From contig CM057135.1 in assembly GCA_029964075.1 (NCBI GenBank), positions 7,859,001-7,923,000 of the forward strand: DNA of 64,000 nt, written 5' to 3'. The translations under genes and the position numbers were made by a program. The notes below the pieces were generated by a model. That model saw only the letters and a program-made list of their open reading frames with translations. It made no database searches and was not told where the DNA came from. Source of the stretch: Patiria pectinifera. Lineage: Eukaryota; Echinodermata; Asteroidea; Valvatida; Asterinidae. Position 1 is the stretch's first letter. Each line of letters begins with the position of its first letter. Below, piece after piece: positions 48,561 to 55,497 of this stretch.

Positions 48561-48623
48561 TATTCAACAAACTACAATTTGCTAATCAACAAACGTCAAC
48601 AAAATGTATTTTGCTGTTAGTAA

Positions 48624-48776
48624 ATGATAGCAATATTCGAGTATTTGCAGTTTTTGGCTATAATCATCATATCGCTTAATCTATCGTTTTACACCTACGA
48701 AAACCTTCGCTTTTGTAACAAAGTTGCAACAGCTACAACAAAATTAAATTCGTTTCTAATTAAATGGAGGACTTAA
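48624..48776 (+). CDS. 50-residue single-pass membrane protein
   Basis: The open frame from ATG 48624 to TAA 48774 encodes a hydrophobic segment (FLAIIIISLNLSFYTY) followed by a basic tail ending FLIKWRT. It overlaps the next gene's ATG (48764) by 13 bp, as compact viral genes do. Short membrane proteins of this form are common in Polinton gene clusters. The function is unknown. Confidence 0.5.
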   Translation: MIAIFEYLQFLAIIIISLNLSFYTYENLRFCNKVATATTKLNSFLIKWRT

Positions 48777-49755
48777 AACTTACTTTAACGAACGAACACG
48801 ATGAAAACGCAGAACATAAAGATCGTTTGTGCGGTGTCGTAGCAGCCGGAAACTCTAGAAAGTACTTGGGAAAGGAATACACCGTTAACCCTAAAGGGGC
48901 CGGGTTATTTTGACGATCTCTCAGCTGGGGGGGGATTCCGCCCCCCCCCTAAGATCTCGGCCATCGAGTGACGAAAAATTTTGAAACTCAACACATGCAT
49001 AGAGCAACTCTTCCTAAACATGCCCAAGAAATTTCATGACTATAGGTCAAAGGGTTTTGGAATTATGGCTAATTAATTATTCATATGTATGAATGGCAAT
49101 TCTGCTCGGTGTACACGACGTATACGCAAAAATTCAGTTTTCATGGCGCGTAGCGCCGGAAAATTTTTCGCTACGTGCCAACCCGTGGTCCGATTTTTAT
49201 GTTTTTGGTATCAAAAGATGCGCAAAGCTCGAGGCTAAAAAGTCATAACAGCTCGGGTTGCGAAAAAATTTTTTTTAGAAGCTATCGCGGAAAATGTTGA
49301 GGGGGGGGGGCGGATTCCGCCCCCCCGGCCCCTTTAGGGTTAAACATATCGAAGCTCTTGACAATAAAGAACTCGAAAAGCTGTATCATCTGTACGAAAC
49401 TAAATTTGGAAATGAAAGTGTTAAAACCGTTGGTAAATACACTTTAAGCCTATTTTCGAGAGTGTTAGCTGTGGTTACACCCGTACAAGTTTTAGGCTAT
49501 AACGTCACTATAGATTCTGAAGAAGAACTTACCAACGACTTGAGTTCTGATCCTATTATAAGCGCGAGTATGGCTGGTATGTTGAGCGACGTTTGTTACA
49601 AGTACGGAACTTTAATATCACCCCTAGTTGCTACGATAATCACAACAAAACATTTAAAATTTAACAAACCTAATATAATAAATGGAAGATCAGAAAGCAG
49701 CGACAGCAACGCCTGCAGCTCAACCAGCAGAGACAGAGACGCCCCCACCGATTAA
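48764..49755 (+). pseudogene. Polinton gene of unknown function split by a MITE
   Basis: The 5' part (48764-48888) encodes a charged start (MEDLKLTLTNEHDENAE). The 3' part (49340-49755) encodes HIEALDNKELEKLYHLYE, a Ser/Thr/Val-rich segment and a probable C-terminal hydrophobic stretch (GTLISPLVATIITTK). The two parts are separated by the 451 bp TTAA-flanked MITE, and the reading phase on both sides of the TTAA agrees. The 3' end overlaps the next gene in another frame. No known domain was recognised; it is likely a membrane-linked virion or assembly protein. Confidence 0.6.
48889..49339. mobile_element. 451 bp piggyBac-like MITE (TTAA target)
   Basis: It starts CCCTAAAGGGGCCGGG and ends CCCGGCCCCTTTAGGG-like (CCGGCCCCTTTAGGG), with TTAA directly outside both ends (48885-48888 and 49340-49343). 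Inside each end there is a G/C run flanking ATTCCGCCCC. There is no coding capacity. A diverged relative is at 530-952. Confidence 0.9.
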
Positions 49756-50064
49756 AAACAACGTCGTCACCGACGGTAACGAGAGTGACCAAGACTAAAA
49801 ATCCTAAACGAATACAGCAGGGTAAATTTTTAGCCGAGCACAATAGACAAGATGAAATTAAAATTAGCAAAAATGGTGGCATCAGACGAAGCTACGAGCT
49901 CACCAGACTACAACTCTTGGGTTATGTGGGGTGCTATAGCGTCGATAATAGGGGTGGGGCTGCTGGTACTAAAAAGAAAGGCAACTGCGCCTGTAGTACA
50001 GCCAGTGCCAATAGTAACGCAACCCACTTTACCCAGCGCACCCAAAACTCTAGACATGGAATAA
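49682..50064 (+). pseudogene. Small C-terminal-membrane protein of the Polinton, frameshifted
   Basis: From ATG 49682 an Ala/Pro/Thr-rich acidic start is read (QKAATATPAAQPAETETPPP) to a stop at 49796. The next register gives TKTKNPKRIQQGKFLAEHNR, and the following register (from about 49852) gives a hydrophobic segment (SWVMWGAIASIIGVGLLVL) and a Pro-rich tail. Proteins joining a 'NPKRxxxGKxLAE' segment to a C-terminal membrane helix recur in invertebrate Polintons, so one gene with two frameshifts is the likeliest reading. Alternatively the membrane part is a separate small gene. Confidence 0.55.
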
Positions 50065-50084
50065 AAACAACAATTTTTAAAATA

Positions 50085-50098
50085 TTATATTAAAAACA
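50085..50098 (+). promoter_or_regulatory. Late-type promoter motif TTATATTAAAAACA
   Basis: TTATATTAAAAACA stands directly before ATG 50099. The same sequence stands before ATG 54397 and, on the minus strand, TTATATTAAAA stands upstream of ATG 53163. It is the clearest shared upstream element among the morphogenesis genes. Confidence 0.6.
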
Positions 50099-50341
50099 AT
50101 GAGTAACTTTGACACCAACGGAATAGCAAATACGATTTATCATGGAGCCGTCATATCGGGTCTTTCGATGGGATACGTCATGATAGGAAATAAACTACTC
50201 AAAATGAAAGCGCCGGATTTAAACAAACTAAGCGTAGAAGATGCTGGTAAATTGACGGGTATTATAAGTGGAGCTCTGGCCACGCAAAATTGGTTGGTGG
50301 CACAGGGTATACTACCGGGCAGTATAATGAAAACGACATAA
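50099..50341 (+). CDS. 80-residue membrane protein
   Basis: An intact short frame with hydrophobic, Gly-rich segments (YHGAVISGLSMGYVMIGNKL; LTGIISGALATQNWLVAQ). The start NFDTNGIANTIYHGAVISGL is of a type repeatedly seen in small uncharacterised proteins of animal Polinton-like elements. It is probably a virion or assembly membrane protein. It starts with the TTATATTAAAA motif directly upstream and lies 22 bp before the next gene. Confidence 0.6.
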   Translation: MSNFDTNGIANTIYHGAVISGLSMGYVMIGNKLLKMKAPDLNKLSVEDAGKLTGIISGALATQNWLVAQGILPGSIMKTT

Positions 50342-50363
50342 TTTAAATAGGTTTATTAAATCA

Positions 50364-51649
50364 ATGGCCGAGGGAGGATTTGACTGTGACCCCGTTGATG
50401 ATTACGATTACGATGAAGACGATAATGATGATGTAGCAGAGACCAATTTGGACGACAACTTTGATGCGCCACCCATCCCCACTACCGACATAGATGACAT
50501 AACCAATCAAAAGACTAAAAGTGACAGATTAGAAAGATCAAGAATCAGTATCAATAATACACGCATTGATGATTTTTACAAAGCTATAGCATATGGAATG
50601 AAACAATATCTCCGAGATACGAAAACTTTATTTTCAGAAAAACTGGTTTATTTTATAAAGCTGGTAGAACCTTAATAAGGTTAACAGATAGTAAAAACAT
50701 AAACAAATTTTTAGCCCTGAGTACTATAGAGGCAATTGCAAATAGTAAAAATTTAGAAGGTTTAAGTTTTATTAGAGATGAATTAGGCTTTAAGCCTTAT
50801 AAACGTAAGACACTCAGTGACGATCAAAATAAAAAACTGAGGTTAATACAACCCGAGAGTATCCCCATGACAAAACTACCCAGCGTCACCGATGAGGTAA
50901 CCGAGATTATAGACGATTTAGAACAAGACACCGGCGCTCAAACAGAAGGATTGAATTACAGAGAACTCCAGGGATTAGATAAAAGTCTTCAGACGTTGAG
51001 AGGTAACCTAGAACTTAATTTAGTGCGTCTCACTCAACTCGATGACGAGATTGCAGCCACGAGACAAGAACTCGACGAATCTAACAGCGAAGAGGGTCGA
51101 CGAGACTTGTCTGATAAATTGAGCGACTTAAACGTTGAAAGATCCGCCAGATTAGAAGCCGCAAAAGCCAACGAGCGAGGGCTCAAAAGTCAGATCGCTA
51201 GAATCATAGAAACGATTAATAAAATATTAGGCGACGACACGACTCTGGCGGAAAAGATTAGAACTCTGTTCAGAGAACAAGGTGTGACCGTAGTGAGTAT
51301 TTTAGCCGCTTTTAGTTTAGCCATCAGCACGATAGTGAGTAGCATCGTCGCTAGCGTGAGAGGTGTGGGTGCCCCAACCGCGCCATCGCCAACACCTACA
51401 CCAACACCAACACCAACACCAAAAGGCGGTATCAAAGAGTGGATTTCAAAACAACTCGCTAATTTTGCATCTGCTTTTCAAAAACTCGGAGTGAGCGCGT
51501 TGGGTGCTCTGCCGGGTATCATAGGCAGCGTACTCAGTTGGATATTTAACGCGCTGAGTAAGTCCGTATCGTGGTTGGCCGAACACGTATGGGCTTTGTT
51601 TTTGGGTGTGGGAGCCTTGGTGTTTGCGTACCTTCAAAAACGATGGTAG
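50364..51649 (+). pseudogene. Acidic/coiled-coil protein with Pro-Thr linker and C-terminal membrane segments
   Basis: About 428 codons with one frameshift near 50650 (after TTATTTTCAGAAAAA). The N-terminus is very acidic (DDYDYDEDDNDD). A long coiled coil follows (from about 50980 to 51230, with RQELDES and LSDLNVERSARLE), then a hydrophobic segment (VVSILAAFSLAISTIVSSIV), a (PT)n linker, the amphipathic GGIKEWISKQLANF, and a C-terminal hydrophobic segment (VWALFLGVGALVFAY). The 'GIKEWxxKQL...LPGIIGS' end is recurrent in invertebrate Polinton proteins. A structural or fibre/membrane role is plausible but unproven. Confidence 0.6.
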
Positions 51650-51652
51650 TAA

Positions 51653-51778
51653 AGGCGCCTGTGGCGCCGACGGTAATCAAGTTAACACAAAAAATAAAGC
51701 CTTACCAGCACAAATTTGCTAAGGCTTTATTTTTATGTGAGATTAGAGTGTGACTAGGTCGCCGGCGCCAGAGGCGCC
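51653..51778. terminator. Bidirectional poly(A) hairpin between convergent genes
   Basis: AAAAATAAAGCCTTA (51690-51704) and TAAGGCTTTATTTTT (51720-51734) form a perfect 15 bp stem with a 15 nt loop. The stem puts AATAAA on both strands, just after the stops of the plus gene (51649) and the minus gene (51754). Outside it lies a second inverted repeat of 17 bp, AGGCGCCTGTGGCGCCG against CGGCGCCAGAGGCGCCT, with one mismatch. Confidence 0.75.
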
Positions 51779-53163
51779 TGCGTTGCCTCGTAAGCCAAAA
51801 TACCCATGCCAACGATAGCTAACATTCCTACCGTCAACGATAATTTTTCGTCTTGGTGAGTTTGTAGTTTCGTGGGTTTTCGGGTTAAAACTGTAGGTGT
51901 TGGTGTTGGTGAGGGTGTTGGTGCTGGTGCTGGTGCTGGTGTTGGTGCTGGTGCTGGTGTTGGTGTTGGTGCTGGTGCTGGTGCTACAACATCGTTCGTC
52001 ATAGGCTCTGGGGGTGTAGGTGCTGGTGCTGGTGAGGGTGTAGGTGGCGCGACGTCATCGGTGTCATCAAAAGAGTCGTCCGGTTGAGGTTGTGAGTTTA
52101 AATCTGGCACCAAACCAGTGTTCACACTCTGGGTAGCGATTTGAAGATTGTTGTTATAGCCGTCGTGCGTTCCAATCCTCAAGTTCATATCCGATGGAAT
52201 TAAATACAATTCCGGTTTCACGACAAAATTTAAAGGCGTTCTGGCGTACTGCAAAGAGTCTTGAAATTGATCGATACTCGTTTCCATGTCGTCTACTGCA
52301 TTGATGATATCTTCAACGATGACGTTAAATTGTCTCTGAGCGTCTAATCCGGTGCCCGGTGATAATACGCTCGTTTTTGTTTGAGCCTGCGCACCGAGTA
52401 AAGCGTACACGTAAGATCTGATTGATTCGTTGATCTTTATGATTCCCGTGGGGGTAAACGAACTCGTGTTGGGTATAAAATCTAACCAAGCCTTTTGTAC
52501 CGATTCATTTTGTTCGATAAAGGCTACGGTGTAATCGCTGTAACGCCCCGAACCTTTGGGTGGATCGTCCAAACCAAACCCCATTTTAGTTCCACCCATC
52601 ATATTTTTACGATACTGACTATACTCGAGATTAAGGTCGGTCGTATCATAATCGTTTCCGGGTACGGGTACGTAAGACATGTCCCAGTAATAAGCTATAC
52701 CTAAACCGTTAGAGTTTGTGTCTCTCGTCTGTTTAAAAGACTTGTTTTGATCTATTCCAAACAACAAACAGATATCGGTAAAAGCTCTGAGATTATAACT
52801 GTTGTCTAGAGCGTTAAATGCGTCATCTCCCGGTAAAGGAGTGGCAAAGTAGTACAGGATCTTATTAACCGTAAAATATAAATGAAAGTTAAAGATGGCC
52901 CAAACGTAACGGTTGCTCGCGTTTAAAAGATCAAATCCAACACCGCAGCCCGTAGTAGCGCAGTAGATCGCAAAATTTAACTGATTTTGATAAAACGACT
53001 TGGGGTGTGATTTCCAACGATCTACATCCTTGTCCGTTTTGATGCGAGGCAATTTATAGTCTGAGGTTAAGTCGGGGAACAAGCTTAAAAACCCGCTGGT
53101 ATTATTAACTATGACCTCAAGTTCACTGGGTTTACTGCTGTTTAAAAACTTTGCTTGACTCAT
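51754..53163 (-). CDS. 469-residue Polinton protein with Pro-rich linker, intact
   Basis: The N-terminal ~330 residues form a globular domain of a type found in invertebrate Polintons (FYQNQLNFAIYCATTGCGVG, with conserved Cys and aromatic residues). A (PAPTP)n linker of about 60 residues follows, then a C-terminal hydrophobic helix (LTVGMLAIVGMGILAYEA). It is the longest unbroken gene of the element. Its function is not recognised; a minor structural or membrane-anchored virion protein is the best guess. It is divergent from the penton gene across 41 bp and convergent with the coiled-coil gene. Confidence 0.7.
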   Translation of the reverse strand: MSQAKFLNSSKPSELEVIVNNTSGFLSLFPDLTSDYKLPRIKTDKDVDRWKSHPKSFYQNQLNFAIYCATTGCGVGFDLLNASNRYVWAIFNFHLYFTVNKILYYFATPLPGDDAFNALDNSYNLRAFTDICLLFGIDQNKSFKQTRDTNSNGLGIAYYWDMSYVPVPGNDYDTTDLNLEYSQYRKNMMGGTKMGFGLDDPPKGSGRYSDYTVAFIEQNESVQKAWLDFIPNTSSFTPTGIIKINESIRSYVYALLGAQAQTKTSVLSPGTGLDAQRQFNVIVEDIINAVDDMETSIDQFQDSLQYARTPLNFVVKPELYLIPSDMNLRIGTHDGYNNNLQIATQSVNTGLVPDLNSQPQPDDSFDDTDDVAPPTPSPAPAPTPPEPMTNDVVAPAPAPTPTPAPAPTPAPAPAPTPSPTPTPTVLTRKPTKLQTHQDEKLSLTVGMLAIVGMGILAYEATQAPLAPAT

Positions 53164-53204
53164 TATTTTAGTTTAAGTTTTAATATAAAAAGACTTTAAA
53201 ATAA
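53164..53204. promoter_or_regulatory. Divergent promoter with TTATATTAAAA
   Basis: The 41 bp spacer between ATG 53163 (minus) and ATG 53205 (plus) contains, on the minus strand, TTATATTAAAA (53178-53188), the motif also found before 50099 and 54397. On the plus strand the spacer is TTTAATATAAAAAGAC. Confidence 0.6.
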
Positions 53205-54370
53205 ATGCATTCATTTCACTTGTTTCAAAATGAGCAGACGTTTAAATTAGAAGACGTGGTAGATAATCTAAACGGTCAAAAATCTGTACGCGTAAAAAGG
53301 GTGATATTTAACCCCGGATATTTTAATATTTCCAGCGCCACGGAGATTGATTGGTATACGCATATAGATGGGAGACCCGCTGAAAGACCTGATGATTTTA
53401 GAAGATACGAACTGGTTAGTCCAGATATAGAAGTAAGAACAGATAGAGATTTTATTGAACCGTTGATACCTTCGATACCCTACGACTATTTCATTAACGA
53501 CGAAAATACTTTCAATAGAGTTATAAACGATCTTATAGAAGCGTATGAGGAAGACAGACTAGAGTCTGCTTTAAAATCGATCGAAAAAGAAATAAGACAA
53601 ATAGAAGAACGTGTAAGAACTTTAACCATTAAAAAGAGAGACGAAAGAACACTATCCAACGTACAAACCAATACGATTAATTTTTTAATATCAATTATAA
53701 TGGAAAGAAAAAACTTCATCGATGAAGGTAAAAGGATAGCGCTAGAATATATCCAAGGTATAATAAGCAAACCTAGGGTTAGACTAATTAGACAAGCTGG
53801 GGTAACAATACGAGGGAGTCTTATCGTGTCTGGTGATAATTTAGATTTTATTTCTCCGAGTCTTTTAGCGCCGTTACCAGCTGGAGTCACCGGTTCGGTC
53901 ACCATACCACCGGGGTGGTACGACGTTGATTGGTTCGATTTCATTTTAAATTATATACCCGGGGTAAGTTTTCGAATATTTAGAGAATCCAAAAAGGTTA
54001 CGTTGGTGGTAACCGACGTAAATCTCAAATTGCGTTTAAACAGAGAAGTCTCTCGATTACTCATTTACCCAAAGGAAGACTGATACCCAAAGTGGTGTAT
54101 ACGGGGTCTTACAACGTTAATCCGTTTAAATTTTTGTTTATTCGTTGCCCGCAATTAAGTACGAGTGAAAACTTTTTTAATGGTCATCCTTCTGATATCC
54201 TAAAAATCGTACCCGTGGGTACGCGCGAACCCGAGCCTGATAGAGTGGAGGATTTCAAGAAACTTAAAAACGGTATAATCGACAAACTGACATTTTCAAT
54301 CATAGGTGAAAAAGGACAGATCATCAACAACAAGGGTGTGAGTGTAATTATAGAGTTGGAGATCTTTTAA
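53205..54370 (+). pseudogene. Penton-like minor capsid protein, frameshifted
   Basis: About 388 codons in two registers: 53205-54083, and a second part from about 54070 to 54370. A charged coiled segment in the middle (KSIEKEIRQIEERVRTL) is followed by a beta-rich part (GVTIRGSLIVSGD, VTGSVTIPPGWYDVDWF). The last part (YNVNPFKFLFIRCPQLS, LTFSIIGEKGQIINNKG) ends with the strand pattern seen at the C-terminus of penton-type jelly-roll proteins of Polinton-like viruses. It would occupy the capsid vertices. The frameshift lies near 54070-54080 after AAAGGAAG. Confidence 0.65.
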
Positions 54371-54383
54371 TTTTAAAATGTTT

Positions 54384-54396
54384 TTATATTAAAAAC
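54384..54396 (+). promoter_or_regulatory. Late-type promoter motif TTATATTAAAAAC
   Basis: TTATATTAAAAAC directly precedes ATG 54397. It is identical to the motif before 50099 apart from one base next to the ATG, and both genes then continue ATGAGTAA. Confidence 0.6.
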
Positions 54397-55047
54397 ATGA
54401 GTAATAATGTATTATACCCCGATATTTCTGGAGATGTACTCCGATTAAATAGTAACGAAGAAACAAAAGTGTACAGACTTAAAAAGATTGAAGAGATTCG
54501 ATCTTTAATCTTGAAAGAGAGAGACCACCGAGAGCGCACTTATAAAAAAATAAAGAGAATGATCGACACTATTAATTACGTAGAGATAGGATTAGAAGGG
54601 TTGGGGGCTATAGCGGGGGCTGTCAGTATTCTCGCTCTTTTGGGTGTTATATCAGCCCCCGTTGGATTGGTGCTAGAAGGAACGTTTTTAGGCGCTTTTG
54701 GTGCAGATATTCTGCTTAGAATCGCGTCTAGGCGATTATCCACCAAGCTGAAAAAGCACGACCAGATTAAAATATTAGCAGACTCCAAACTTAACACGAT
54801 TGAAGAATACGTGTCTCAAGCCATCAACGACGGAGATATATCGCACGAAGAGTTCTTATTGATTACGAGAGAGCTCGCAAAATTTAAGGAGCTTAAGCAA
54901 AAAATTAGAACAAAGACAAGCACAAAGCTTCAAAAAATTAAAAGCGATTTAGACTTTGAAAAAGAAGTTAAAAAACGGGTAGACGAACGGTTGGCAAAGG
55001 AAAAAAAATCTCTCATCGAAAAACTTACAAGTTCGAATTCTCAATAA
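54397..55047 (+). CDS. 216-residue protein with membrane hairpin and coiled coils, intact
   Basis: An N-terminal charged helix (YRLKKIEEIRSLILKERDHR) is followed by a Gly/Ala/Leu-rich double hydrophobic stretch (LEGLGAIAGAVSILALLGVI, VLEGTFLGAFGADIL), then KKHDQIKILADSKLNTIEEY and a lysine-rich coiled coil. This order is characteristic of a family of uncharacterised proteins in many invertebrate Polinton-like elements. It is probably membrane-associated; the function is unknown. The gene is the last before the right terminal repeat. Confidence 0.7.
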   Translation: MSNNVLYPDISGDVLRLNSNEETKVYRLKKIEEIRSLILKERDHRERTYKKIKRMIDTINYVEIGLEGLGAIAGAVSILALLGVISAPVGLVLEGTFLGAFGADILLRIASRRLSTKLKKHDQIKILADSKLNTIEEYVSQAINDGDISHEEFLLITRELAKFKELKQKIRTKTSTKLQKIKSDLDFEKEVKKRVDERLAKEKKSLIEKLTSSNSQ

Positions 55048-55278
55048 ATAAACATTATGAAGGCGATCCACCGAGTTATACCTTTCCTCTTAGAGAAAGC
55101 GATTTAGACTTTAAAAAAGAAATTAAAAAACTTTCACCCTCAGCCCCACCTTTATTGTAGCGATCATCTGAACGTTTATCACTCAACCTTAGCTATCCGT
55201 CTCTATAAAGCGTTTATCCATGGTTGCTGGTTAATATTCTCAAAAGAATTTTTTTAGAGGCGCTGTTAATAAGTGGGG
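55048..55278. other. Spacer before the right terminal repeat
   Basis: A short open stretch (about 55050-55160, including GDPPSYTFPLRESDLDF) in another register may be the tail of a small gene or of the preceding one. The rest, to the terminal repeat, shows no feature. Confidence 0.35.
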
Positions 55279-55492
55279 GATCGGGGGATTTTGATCCGGT
55301 ACCCGACGTCAGATTTTTTCTAAAATTGGGATCGGGAGATTTTGATCAGATTTTTTTCTAAAATTTGCCTCGGGGGATTTTTATCAGATTTTTAAAAAAT
55401 TGGGATCGGGGGATTTTGAAAACGAGAGCGACGTTTTCAGGCTTGCCACAGATTTTCCATTTTGATCTGGTGCCCCCACTATCCCTACTACT
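55279..55492 (-). repeat. Right terminal inverted repeat of the Polinton
   Basis: This is the complement of 39655-39877. It lacks the long C run of the left copy and has intact ATCCCCCGAGG spacing. Differences from the left copy outside homopolymers are about three to four substitutions. Confidence 0.93.
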
Positions 55493-55497
55493 TTCCC

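Larger units (their letters stand above)
39655..55492 (+). mobile_element. Maverick/Polinton-type endogenous DNA virus, 15,838 bp, complete ends
   Basis: The element is bounded by inverted repeats of about 215-223 bp, beginning AGTAGTAGGGATAGTGGGGG and ending with the exact complement. TTCCC flanks both sides (39650-39654 and 55493-55497); TTTCCC is possible if one T is shared. It encodes PolB, integrase, major capsid, packaging ATPase, penton-like capsid and small membrane or coiled-coil proteins, the hallmark set of Polintons and adintovirus-like elements. The 5'-AG...CT-3' ends and 5-6 bp duplication agree with integrase-mediated insertion. The repeats differ by only a few substitutions outside homopolymers, so the insertion is not ancient, yet most genes are broken. 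Adenain-type protease was not found. It is treated here as an inactive genomic copy. Confidence 0.93.

Noticed and set aside
51872..52087. Gly-Val-Ala repeat protein on the plus strand
   Set aside because: It is the antisense of the Pro-Thr/Pro-Ala linker of the intact minus-strand gene.
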